Below, piece by piece: positions 38,015-49,084 of a stretch of DNA of 64,000 nt. A model generated the notes under the pieces. That model did no database searches, had not been told where the DNA came from, and saw only the letters and a list, made by a program, of their open reading frames with translations. The DNA is taken from assembly GCA_002682825.1 (NCBI GenBank), contig NOKP01000047.1, positions 1 to 64,000 on the forward strand, written 5' to 3'. Each line of letters starts with the position of its first letter. The first letter of the stretch is position 1. The DNA is from Neonectria sp. B-13 (taxonomy: Eukaryota; Ascomycota; Sordariomycetes; Hypocreales; Nectriaceae). The position numbers were made by a program, and so were the translations under genes.

Positions 38015-39123
38015 TTACAATTTGCTCGAGGCCGACGTGACCGAGGTTCGGATCACGGCTTTACCACTGCTCAAACACTGCTTGCCCGTCATTACAACCT
38101 TCGCCTTCCAATAGATTTCCTCCCAACCGTTTGCATCAGATTCCGTTCTCCAAATCTCAGTCTCAATTTGGTCCCCAGGTCTAACGGGACCGGCAAACTT
38201 GGCCTGGAACTCCCCAAGGTTCTCGGGCTTGCCACCACCAAATATCCGAAGCAATTCATGAGCAACCCGATTATATGCATAGACGCCGTGCAATATCATA
38301 CCACCGTATCCCATCTCCTCACCGTACTCTGGCGTAGCATGCAAAGGGTTGTAGTCTCCATTTAAGCTACCGCTTATTAGCCGACGGCTTCATTGTTACT
38401 TCGTAGACCAATCAGTGACTCTTACCGATAAAGATGGGCGGCATTTGCAGGCATTTCCAGTCTAACTATCTCATCCGGTGCTCGATCTGGAGCAGGGGCA
38501 GGGGGCTCTTTGGATCCTCGCGGTCCGCCCCAGCCCCCCTGCCCAACATAGAACCAACTTCCAACGATTCGGGCATATACCTCACTAGTAGAGGCGTCAA
38601 CGAGCGAATCTTCCGACTCTACTACGGTTCCAGCCTTCCCTTTATCGTAGACTCCAGTTATCTTGGATCGGAACTCAAAATCCCGACCGGCCGATGTGAC
38701 GGGAAGGGGTTTCAGTAACTGGATAGATCGTTGTCCATCAACCAGAGACTTTGGATCCAAATCTGGCAAGCCCGATATTTTTGTGGATCTCTGTGAAGAG
38801 AAAAAGTCAAGAACCTCTTGATTGTCTAGCTTGAAGACTGGCTTGTGTTTTAGAAGAATGACACCTCGCAGTCATTCAGGCGCTATGTTCAACTTACCTA
38901 GAGCGAGGGGATACGTCGGAAAGACTGAAAACTTTTCATGAAGTTCCTGTGAAATAAATTCAGTCATTGAGTTGGACGTTGGCTTGAGACTGTGTGTACT
39001 CACGTATACGAATTGCGGTTCCTCCGCACCGCACCCGATGCTAACGTTGAAGAGCAGCACATCGCGCTTCAGCCACGACACCTTCTTCGGGGGGTACGTG
39101 AAACCAACACCTGGACCTTTCAT
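38015..39123 (-). CDS. MaoC-like / hydratase-2 hot-dog enoyl-CoA hydratase, PTS1 SKL
   Basis: Four exons: 39,004-39,123; 38,898-38,946; 38,426-38,837; 38,015-38,366, giving 310 residues, the size of a stand-alone hydratase-2 double hot-dog unit (as in the MFE-2 C-terminal part). The N-terminus M-K-G-P-G-V-G-F starts at a well-placed ATG. The hydratase-2 signature is present as N-G-D-Y-N-P-L-H, with the catalytic Asp at about 198 and His at about 203, followed by I-L-H-G. It ends S-S-K-L, a canonical peroxisomal signal. It should hydrate trans-2-enoyl-CoA to the 3R-hydroxy product inside peroxisomes. The second intron has two possible acceptors; I chose the 60-bp intron that fits the family best. 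Confidence 0.9.
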
Positions 39124-39627
39124 ATTGAATCGAATGGAATACGGGTCTCGAACTGAATGAACCAAGGTGGCGCTTCAGACTTGTTGGCGCTCTTAAGCTA
39201 TCCTCGATGGTCCTGTTAGCCACGGATATGGACTCCGGGGACTAATCTGAGTTCAGGGACAATGGTGGTATACTAACCAGAAAAGCATACCACTTCGCCT
39301 ACAGAAATCCGGAATGATATTGCTGTCGTTGTAAGCCGAGGGTGATTGATGAGACCTGTATTTGTGGGGTAAGGTGTGGGGACGGCAGTATAGCCGTCGC
39401 GGTGGGCGGCAACGAGATCCGGGCTACCGTCGGATGAAGAGACGCCCTGTTCCACAGTCGCAAACCAGGAAGAAAGAACGGTTTTCCTTGGTTCAAATGA
39501 ATACAGGCTTGGTGTGCGCTGTCATTGATATTTGTGACTTGTGACTTATTTGCGTGTTTGGGAGGGAATGGCAAGAAGTTGTCTGCGCCTGGTATGACCA
39601 GGTACTATTAGATTGAGGTACTACCTT
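39124..39627. other. Intergenic, hot-dog hydratase promoter
   Basis: 504 bp between minus-strand genes. It includes CGGATATGG near 39,223-39,231. No CGGWCCG site. Confidence 0.4.
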
Positions 39628-40513
39628 CTAGAGCTTACTATCAATCCATCTCGGTGTCCTCTTTTCTTTGAATGCATCCAAACCTTCTTGCATGTTCGGC
39701 CCGTCGTATATGCGACTGCTCCAACCATCCAGAAACAACCGGCTGCCATCCGCCACTCCCAAAGCCTCCCAGCCAAGCTTCAGTCCTTCTCTAGTAACTA
39801 TGGCAGCATCTGGGCTATTCGCCGAAATCATCTTTGCAAACTCTAGTGCCTTGTCGACAACGCTCTGTCCTTCGTCCACCACAAAATTACAGACTCCCCA
39901 TTCCTTGAACTCCTGTGCTGTCACGGTTCGGCCCGTCAGGGCTAGTTCCGTTGCCCTCTGGCGACCGGCTGTCTTCATAATGCGAGGAAGGGCGCCTGCA
40001 AAGGGAGTAACTCCGCGCTTGACTTCTGGTAGAGCAAACGTTGCGGAAGGCGAAGCAATGACCATGTCGCAGTTGACGACCATTTCGCAACCTCCTCCGT
40101 ACGCAGCCCCGTTCACGGCTGCGATGACGGGCTTCTTACCACTTCTCAATGATAGTCCACCAAAGCCGTTTTCGGGTAGTCGCATGCGAATACCCTTCTT
40201 GTTATTTTCCATCCATTCTGTTGTTGACCGAAGTCAGCTGAGTCCTGTAAAACTTCTCGTCGGGAGCATTACCTTTAAGATCTGCTCCGACGCAGAAGGC
40301 CTTGCCAACTCCACTGATGATGGCAACGCGAAGGCTTGGTTCCTGATCAAACCATCTAAACACAGAGTCAAGCTCTGAACTTGCCTCTAGAGACAGGCTG
40401 TTCAGACTGCGCGGCCTGTTGATCAGGACCAAGAGGACGCCTTGAGCCGGCAGTGATAGTTGGCAGTGTTGCGTGCTGGGTAAAGATAGCACCGTGGGAG
40501 ATAAGGCAGTCAT
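39628..40513 (-). CDS. Enoyl-CoA hydratase/isomerase (crotonase), PTS1 SKL
   Basis: Two exons (40,273-40,513 and 39,628-40,217, intron 55 bp) encode 276 residues. Both catalytic glutamates of classical enoyl-CoA hydratase are in place, 20 residues apart: Glu125 in G-G-C-E-M and Glu145 in L-P-E-V-K. The oxyanion segment F-C-V-G-A-D-L-K is at about 73-80, the split codon after it being joined by the intron. It ends D-S-K-L, a canonical PTS1. This second crotonase could act in ordinary peroxisomal beta-oxidation of the shortened chain, complementing the LiuC/AtuE-like one. It is divergent from the acyl-CoA synthetase gene. Confidence 0.92.
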
Positions 40514-40812
40514 CGTAATATAGAAATATGGTTTATTGAATAATGATCAGTATTGTCCGCATTTAGGGACGTGGTCAAAGAATGGAAGTCTCTTTATCAT
40601 CCTTAAGGCGGTCCGGTTGCCGTGCCGCTCCGCGAGCAGAGACGGGTCGGCAATATGACGGAACCCAACCCGTGTCGGGTAGCCGGTTTGACCGGTCGAA
40701 GACGGGTCACGGGTAAGACGCCACCCAGTGAACAATTACTTAGAGGAGTGGACAAGAATAAGATAACGGGATTTTGGTCACACTAACAAGTTCAATACAA
40801 GACATCCTTACC
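40514..40812. promoter_or_regulatory. Bidirectional promoter, hydratase / acyl-CoA synthetase
   Basis: 299 bp between divergent starts. It contains CGGTCCG at 40,609-40,615 and further CGG/CCG triplets (e.g. CCGGTTTGACCGG near 40,683). Confidence 0.5.
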
Positions 40813-42776
40813 ATGGAAATTCTCACAACCCGGGAGCCGAAGAGCAAGCTTTCGCTTGTGCATGGCTCTACCACACCTGAACTCTTCCGGTTGACTTTTG
40901 GTCAGCTCGTAGATCAACAAGCCGAGCGACATGGCTCGAAAGATGCCCTATTGGTTGGCTGGACCAAGGCTCGTCTGAGTTTCGAGGGTCTGAGCCAGCG
41001 ATCCAAGGAACTGGCACGCGGCTTGCTTGCCATGGGCGTATGCAAGGGCGATCGCGTTGCTATTCTATCTGGAGATGATGAGAGGCTCGTTGAGCTCTTC
41101 TTCGCCGTGGGGAGAATCGGCGCAGTCTTGGTTATTCTGAACAAAACTTATACCCTGCGCGAGTGCATGCGAGCTCTTGAGCATACAGGTATGCATTGCT
41201 TCACAATCACTTTCACACGTGATCGTTTACTAAAAGCGTGTGATAATATCTAGACCCCTCGGTCTTATTCATCGCCGATGTCGTTAATCGCAAGCCAGCA
41301 CTCCCCATTCTCGATCGATTACAGGCCCAGCGTGGCGGGCTAAAGCACGTCGTTTTGGTACGTTGGGACGAGGTTCCGGTACGGTCAGAAATGACTTGGG
41401 ACGACGTGCTACAAGGCGCCAGGTCTGTGACCACGAGACAACTTGAAGAAGTCGAAGCTTCGGTCGATATCGACTCTGTTGTCAATTTTCAATTCACCAG
41501 CGGCACTACTGGCTCACCGAAAGCAACTATGCTTAGCCACTTGTGAGTGCCACTGTCGTGACAGCATGCAACACCTGAAGCTAATGTGAGATTCTTTGTA
41601 GCAACATCATTAACAATGGCTTCATGATCGGCGAGTACTTGCAATTGACTACTGAGGACGTTCTCTGCTGTGGGCCGCCTCTGTTCCACTGCTTCGGACT
41701 TGTTGCCGGCTTGATGGCTGCGTTCACTCATGGAGCCACAATCGGTTTCGCGGGACGAGACTTTGATGCCGCACAGGTGGTCGACATGCTGGTGAGGGAG
41801 CGATGCACTGGCTTGCATGGCGTCCCAACCATGTTCATCGCCATCTTGAAGCAACTTGACAAGGTGGGCGTGACGATCGACACGATAAGAACTGGCATCG
41901 CCGCTGGAACAAAGGTACCACCTGCCCTGCTCAGTGAGATCCAAAAACGCCTGGGATATCGGCACGTTGCAATCACTTACGGTACGTCATAAGATTCTGG
42001 TTCAGACTTGTATACAGGCTAACATCACGCCAGGCATGACCGAGACGTCGCCCGCGAGTTTCATGACAGAAGTATCCGACACTCTAGACCAGAAGCTCTT
42101 CACCGTTGGCAGAGCTATGCCTCACGTCGCCGCAAAGGTTGTCGACCCTGACAATCGCATCTTACCCATCGGCGCTCGCGGTGAACTTTGCGTTTCAGGC
42201 TATCTCCTACAACAAGGCTACTACAACGCTCCCGAGAAAACCGCAGAGGTAATGATCAGGGACGATAATGGGGTCTTGTGGATGCACACGGGTGACGAGG
42301 CAACGATCGACGAGCAAGGCTACTGTCGGATCACCGGTCGTATCAAGGACATCATCATTCGAGGTAAGCTTAACACCCGAGAGGCCAAGACACAAGTGGA
42401 TGACTGGCTGAAGCTAACATTACCAGGCGGCGAGAATATTTACCCTCTCGAGATTGAAGAGCATCTGCTTCACTACCCAGCCATCAATAACGCCAGTGTC
42501 GTGGGCCTGAAGGACGAAAAATACGGAGAAACTGTGGCCGCCTTTCTCCAGACACGACCCGGCCATGATAAGCCGTCCCATGAGGCTGTCAGAACTTGGA
42601 TTCAGGAGGAGCTGGGAAGACACAAAGCCCCGCAGTATACATTCTGGGTTGGCATGGCAGGGGATATCACGGAGTACCCGGTGACAGGAAGCGGCAAGAT
42701 CCGAAAAGAAGTGCTCAGAGAGATTGGGAATAAACTTCTTGAGCAGGACAAGGAAATGCCCATGGCCAAGCTATAG
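40813..42776 (+). CDS. Acyl-CoA synthetase (AMP-forming), PTS1-like AKL
   Basis: Five exons: 40,813-41,188; 41,254-41,542; 41,602-41,981; 42,034-42,363; 42,427-42,776, giving 574 residues. AMP-binding P-loop T-S-G-T-T-G-S-P-K at about 207-215, Y-G-M-T-E-T-S at about 348-354, T-G-D-E-A, the hinge G-R-I-K-D-I-I-I-R-G-G-E-N-I-Y-P, and the C-terminal G-S-G-K-I-R-K with the catalytic lysine. This is a complete ANL ligase, probably for short or medium branched or aromatic acids. It ends M-A-K-L; A-K-L fits PTS1. It would start the pathway by CoA-activation in the peroxisome. The start ATG (40,813) is the first in frame. Confidence 0.93.
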
Positions 42777-42905
42777 GCATGCTAACTAAAGGACCGAACA
42801 AGCATGAATAGACGTCGACTGAGAATATTGAGGACAAGACCCCGAAGCCTGTTTGATACACCTGGATCCCGCCCCCAATCCTTTCGAAAACTGACGAAAT
42901 CAAGT

Positions 42906-45249
42906 TTACTTGGTTGCCATAGATTGCAAGGGGTCATTCTGCCCTAGAGCGTCCTCGTCCGGGAACAAGATCTTGTTCTCCAGCAGTGGAAGATTGCTGA
43001 AGACATCAACCCCCTCAGCGTACATTCCAAAGTCAGCAAAGTCAAAGAGACGACTCGGTGATGTCAAGAAGTTCATCTCATTTTCCGCTTGGCCATCCGT
43101 AGGGCTCCCTGGACGCGTTGGGGCTGACAGTAACGCGTAGTCGACGCTTTGCCACAGGGCCTTGACATCGCCGAGAGAGTGGCCTGGTTTGTCTGTGCAC
43201 GGATTCATGTCTGTTCGACGATTTTCACATTGCTGCCGGAAGCGGTCCAGCCTGTTTACCTGCAGAGCGCGAGTCAGAGGAACCAAGTATCGAGGTGGAT
43301 GGGAGAATTCGTACCATCAGAGCTGCGTGCTTCCAGTAACAAGAAAGCTCTTCCAAAAAGTCCAATGCCGACTTATAATGCTCCTTGCCCTCTTCACGAA
43401 TAGACTTGTTCTCATCATTCATCGAAAGAACGTGGATCGTGCCCGCTACCATTGTGCAGTAACCGTACAGAGATGTCAGAACAAGGACGTTATGATTCCT
43501 CGTGTCCTTCAAGTCTGTCAAACTCTTTGCATGAGCCCTACAGCTCCGCCACGCAGTTTTCTTGAAGATCGGGGGCGCTTTCTGTTTCAGTTGTTGCAGA
43601 CGCTGTTGGATGAGGAATGGATGGTTTAGAAGGCAGTGCGATAGGTGGAAAAGAGCTTTGGAGTATATGAAGGGCCCTGCGAGGTGCTGGTCAATGGATC
43701 CGTCTATGTAGCATCGCTCCTTCAGAATTTCCTTTAGATCTTCACTTATTCCGAAGCAGTGCTCCAGCTGAAGAAGAGTGGACGATATGGAGGCATAGGG
43801 AGATGTCGAGGACCAGGGTAGCCCTAGTTGAGAGTACTGATTGGCCTGGAGCACATAGTGCGATACTCTACTAAGAGTCGATGCCATCACAGCAATGAGG
43901 GCGAGTGGGCAGCATGTTTCAGCAGCCTCTTGGTCCAGGCAGTCACCAGTAAAGCGGTCGAGAGTTGGCGCTTCTTCCTCAAGACCTGTCCTAAAAGCCG
44001 ACTCCGAGCATGGTAGCTGTATTCTGCATTCCTCATCTCTTAGAATAGAGAACCGCTCCCTTGAGAGAGATATGAGTTTGTCTTGAAGGTACAGAGACCA
44101 GAAGGTTCTCTTCCGCTCTTCTCGGAAAATGGGGTCTGGGGTTGCTTCTGGCTCCATGTGAAGCTTAGAATGCAACGCAATGCGTAGCCCAAATCCAAGC
44201 TTCATGTACGCCGAAGCACATAAGCCAGCTAGTCACCAGGTAAGAGGCTGTTTAGGTAAACAAATCCGAGTGTGACCCGACTCACAAGGATGCTCAATGT
44301 TGACGATGAGAATAATCGTTTGCAGGACTGGAATGACATCCTCATCCGCCACCCCTCCATCCCAGGGAAGCTTGAGAGATTCCCAAGCCTTGCCAGCGTA
44401 GAAGAGAGCATCATCTGAGGCATTGAGCCGCAAATCCGGCAGCGATGAGTATCGACGAGCCGCAGCCAGTAAGGCCCAAACGAGATGCGTGGGCAATTCT
44501 CCAGCCACCAATCGACGTCGAAAGGTCACCTCGTGGAACAAGGAATATGGCTGGTTATGGCAGAATCGGAAGAATACGTCGGTTGCGAATAGGAGTGTGT
44601 GGATGGGCGGAAGCATGTCGGGCTGACTGTTGGACACTGAATTTAGTAGACTAGTAGCGCAGCCTAGAGGGTTCAATCGCGGATCGTAATGGGAGTCGGC
44701 TTGTGAGGGGGACTGATTCATCAGCAATGCCGGCAGGGCGGATAATGATGACAGGAGAGGCTCAAGTCTGGTGGTAGATAACATTCTCAATCAGTGGCAG
44801 CTAAGGTGATGCATAAGGCAACGGACGAACCTTTGGAGAGTGTCTTCAATCTTGGACAGCCGGTCCTCAAGCTTCGCAAACTTTGTCGAGATGGTGTCCT
44901 ACAAATAGTGTCGGCAAGATTAAGGGCGAGGTAAACAAGCAGGCCATATCCATGTTCCTTACCACAACCAAGTCCGACGCTTCATCGCTCATCCTGTTCA
45001 AGTTGAAAGACGTGCGTCTTTGGCTCCGTCCATCTTCGGCGTAGTCGCAGGATTGCGATAGACGGCTGCAGAATGTGCAGACAGGCTTCTCTCCTCCACA
45101 GCGGACCTTCTTTTTCCTACGATGCAGGTAAACGGCCAGTCATGAGGGCTCAAGGTGGGGATGGCTACGGACCTGCAATTGAGGCAAGCTTGTCGGATCC
45201 GCTTCCGACGGTGTTCGCCTGAATCAGAGTCATCTCCGGGGTCTGACAT
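42906..45249 (-). CDS. Zn2Cys6 transcription factor (fungal-specific TF domain)
   Basis: Six exons: 45,173-45,249; 44,963-45,116; 44,831-44,898; 44,286-44,785; 43,315-44,228; 42,906-43,259, giving 688 residues. The zinc cluster has Cys at 22, 25, 32, 39, 42 and 49 (spacing 2-6-6-2-6) and is split by the first intron. A short heptad-like segment (K-L-E-D-R-L-S-K-I-E-D) follows and may be the dimerisation coil. The middle homology region has the R-K-R-T-F-W-S-L-Y block of fungal TF domains. It lies immediately 3' of the acyl-CoA synthetase gene and divergent from the second regulator, so it probably controls the cluster. The first introns are inferred from frame and consensus. Confidence 0.9.
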
Positions 45250-45937
45250 GGCCTCAGTTGACACGACACGAGAGGAGAATCTGTAGACCTGCAGCAAAGA
45301 AAGAATCGAGACGCAGAAGTAGAATCCCCTAACGGGATGACGAAGATCTGAATTGCCTGTCCTGACCACCGATTACCCACGCACAGTCGCATGAGTTTAC
45401 CTCTTCCATCCCGTGATTTGCGGGGTATGATGATTTTAGTTCCGCCCACAACGCTAAGCGTGGTAGCTTCTTGAAAGTGCGGAGGTTCTCCATGTTGTCG
45501 GGGTGGACGGCTTGGCGACTAGTGGGCTCAATGGCCTCTTCCGCGGGTTCCGTTGAGCAGTTTGAGCCCACTCTTCAAACGCAATCGAGTATCTGAAGTG
45601 CTATCATTACTGCTTGACTACAACACCAGACAACACGTCTTCAATTGCCCTCCCAATTCATTCTGCAATCGTGTACCCAGTTCTCCGAGAAATGAGGGGC
45701 CTCGCAAAGCCCTTGGAATCTCACCGGAGAAGTAACGGCTATCCTAGGCTAAAAGCCGCCCCTCGGACCGACACCTTCCTCCGAGTCACGGCTGCGCGGC
45801 TCTATAACCGTCCCCACTCCCCGCGCATACGGTCCGCTTACGGTCCGCATTTTGAGTATAGGCGGGGAAAGATCCATAGTTACACGCTCGCCCGTTTTGA
45901 GGAGATTTGATCCTTTGCGGTAGTAAATTCCATCATA
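45250..45937. promoter_or_regulatory. Bidirectional promoter between two Zn2Cys6 genes, three CGGWCCG sites
   Basis: 688 bp between divergent starts. CGGACCG at 45,764-45,770 and CGGTCCG at 45,830-45,836 and 45,841-45,847; the last two are a near-direct repeat CGC(A/T)TACGGTCCGC spaced 11 bp (one helical turn). The density suggests auto- or cross-regulation of the two regulators. Confidence 0.55.
45830..45847. promoter_or_regulatory. Paired CGGTCCG palindromes one helical turn apart
   Basis: Two identical heptamers with start-to-start distance 11 bp, 91 bp upstream of the plus-strand regulator ATG. Confidence 0.45.
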
Positions 45938-48341
45938 ATGTATCAACAGCCAGATATCACCGAACCAACAAAGCCCTCACCGAGTTGTGACCTCGATCCA
46001 AGTGCCTGTTCTCCGTCGTCTCCATCCGAACGCCGCCCCAGAATTAATCGACGTCGCGCTCGCCGAGCTTGTCTTTCGTGCCGAGCTCGCAAAGTCAGGT
46101 GCGATGTCGTCGAGAGAGTTCCGTGTGGGAATTGCAGATGGGATAATACCGAGTGTGTCGTGGTCGGACGACGGCGAGGAGGGTAAGATAACATCCAATT
46201 GCAGGCCGCGAAGTAGATTATGCTGACGCGCTTTGGACTGCAGGTTCTTTCGCGCGTCGGAAAAGAAAGACGACATTATCGAGGACAATGGTAACCTACA
46301 CGAGGCCGATACAGACATGTCAGCATATGATGCGAGGTCTTGCAAATCAAGCGATGCAATAGCCTCATGTCAAACACCGATGGATCATTATGGCATCGGT
46401 GAAGATATGGAGTATACATGTAAGCCGCCACTGAATATTGTCAATGTTCGGTTGGATTGACAGAACAAAACAGCACAGATGTTAAACCTCTTGGCCGAGT
46501 ACACTGGCGATCACGCAGCGGTCTTTGGGCAAAGTTTACTGAACGCTGAAGAGCAATCACGGCCACAAATACCGATGACATGTTCTAGTCCGCCAGCTGC
46601 TCCAAACTTGTGCGGTTTGCCTGGTTTCATCAAGCCGCTATCATCCTGCATTGCCAGCGATGACCTGTCATACCTACAGTCTAAAGGAGCCTTGACACTA
46701 CCAAAGGAAAAGTTCCAGAACGCGCTTATCTGGTCCTTTTTTGAATACGTTTATCCTTACATGCCTGTTGTGGATCTCGAGCAGTTTCTTGAGTCTGTCC
46801 ATAACCGAGATGGCGATTCGGGCCAGATCAGCCTCCTACTGTTTCAGGCCGTGCTATTCGCGGGAACAGCGCACGTCAAAATGGATCTTCTAAAGGAAGT
46901 TGGCTTCCAGACCAGAAGACAGGCACGGAAGGCCTTCTTCCTGAGAGTTCGGGTTTGTTCAACGGTATTCTACTACGAGAAAATTTACTGACTTTCGCTG
47001 CAGCTCTTGTATGATTTCAATGCCGAATCTGATCACGCCGCCCTCGTTCAAGCCCTATTACTCATGACACTCTGGTATGAAACACCGGAAGAGCACAGAA
47101 ACACATGGCACTGGATCGACGTCGCAATCTCTCAGGCATTTGCCGCTGGCCTTCACAGAGAGCCGGCATTTATGAGCCCACCTCCTCCGGTTCGGGTACA
47201 AAGACTCCATCGACGGCTATGGTGGGCATGTCTGGTGCGTGATCGCCTCGTCTCGCTAGGCATGAAACGCCCTCCACGAATCAAAGATGACGACTACTGC
47301 GTGACTATGTTGGAGGAGAGTGACTTCGAACCGGAGCAGCGACAAGAAGCCGGTCTAAAACAACTGCAGGAGATGTGCTCTTACATCCAGGACAAACCCA
47401 AAAGATCTACACTGGCCAATCTATGCATTGCACAAGCGAAGCTTTGCCTCTGCCTGAACTACTATCTAAGATCACGATATTCCATTTTTACCGAAAATGC
47501 TGGCGACGAGACGGCGGAAGTTTTCAGGATATCAAAGCCTGACGACAAAGCCGCATTTGTGTCCTGCAATGAAGGCCTTGTGGCGTGGCAAAACACTTTG
47601 CCGGGTCTCTGCAGATATCAACCTATGTCCCACGGCAAACTCAACCGAGTTGATACAACCGTTGCTCTTCATCGCACCATCCTTCACATGATCTACTATG
47701 CTTCGATTTCAGCACTTCACCGGTCTCGATTCACCTTGCTTTTGCATGACGGAGACTCGTCGCTATTCGACCGAGAGCTCTCCAAGATCTGGATGCAACA
47801 TGCTGCCATTCAGGTCTCGGATATGGCGTCAGATGTACACAAACACGGCCTCGATGGGCTTCTTCCAACCCTGAGCTTGAGCGTGGTCGTTTCTGCTGCA
47901 GCTGTCCATCTCCTAGAAATTAGGGGCGTGATCCAGTCTGACAAGAAGAGGGCTCAGGAGGGTTATCGCCGCTGTATGCTGGTGATTGACTCCCTGGCAG
48001 ATATGTATGTGGCCGCAGACCTGGCCAAGGACGCAATGGAGTGGACATTTGTCAGGCCGCCCAGCCGAGATGTTGCATCCAACAATGACCTTGGGTCAAC
48101 GCTGCCTTCCTCCCAGAGTCCAACTGTCGCAGACACTGCACCTTTAGACGCTGACGCCTGCTTGAAGAGCTACATGCCACTAAGTCTTTCATCAACGGAT
48201 ATCTCAAATCAGGGACTTTCTGATGCCAAGTTCTCTCTGGAGACGTCCAACGCTGAATTGAGCGGCGAATGGTTACACTATCCGGTCGGGGAAATAGAAA
48301 GCTTCGAGAACTGCGTGCTCTTTAGCGATGTAGATGTCTAA
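45938..48341 (+). CDS. Zn2Cys6 transcription factor, CTF1-like
   Basis: Four exons: 45,938-46,182; 46,244-46,419; 46,474-46,952; 47,004-48,341, giving 745 residues. Zinc cluster Cys at 45, 48, 55, 63, 66 and 73 preceded by a basic run R-R-R-A-R-R. The fungal TF domain shows R-R-L-W-W-A-C-L-V-R-D-R and R-P-P-R-I-K-D-D-D-Y, which resembles the group annotated as cutinase transcription factor 1 and related fatty-acid regulators. If so, a link to peroxisomal acyl-CoA catabolism is reasonable, but the subgroup call is from motif memory only. Divergent from the other regulator. Confidence 0.88.
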
Positions 48342-49084
48342 GGAGAAGTCTATGATAATCAAAATGCGTTTCAGGTCGATTACCTTCTCCACGGTACCAA
48401 TGTGCCTTGGTAGTTGCATCATTATCTATGGTCAAGCTGAAATATAAATCTCGTAGAAGGAGTGCCTACAGTGGTTAATTCGGTCCCAGCTGTAATAGGT
48501 GTCTGTTAAAGCATTGGCTATACGCCCGTAGTACTAGTATCAGGGAGTGACGCGCGGCTTCCCCAAAGGTTCCATAAGTAATAATCATACACATTTAACT
48601 CATCTTCTAACGGAAACATTCATCCTGCGACTCTTTCCTACTGCTTTACTATCCATAAAATCTTGGTATGGCATCAAGGTTTGAGATTACTTTGTTAATC
48701 AGCAGCTACGGTTGCGACCCTGGAGCCAATCGCTATAACCAGGCAAGACAGCATGCTTACAGAGTCTTTTCTCAAAACTTGTGGCAAAGATATGCTGGTT
48801 GTCTCATGGCGATTATAATTATCACATCAAACAATAGAATCGCAGATGCAGTGTCGTTGTATTCTTATGGAAATAAAGACAGAGACACCACAGACTTGAA
48901 AGACTCATAGGTCTCGTCTCCTACAGCCTTTTTCCCTCTTCCTGCTCAGCCTTAGCTAGCACTTCGCAGGCAGAACTCATGCAACCAATTCATCCTTCCG
49001 TGCGGAATGTTGCGCACTATATATGAGCCGGTATCCTTAAGAATGGCGAAGAGAATCGATGGCACAGGAAGGCCAAACACTGAT
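48342..49084. other. Convergent 3' intergenic region
   Basis: 743 bp between the regulator stop and the stop of the next MFS gene. An 80-codon plus-strand frame at 48,668-48,910 has no domain and I do not call it. Confidence 0.45.

Noticed and set aside
48668..48910. 80-codon plus-strand frame between two convergent genes
   Set aside because: No domain, no signal peptide, lies in a probable 3' UTR region.
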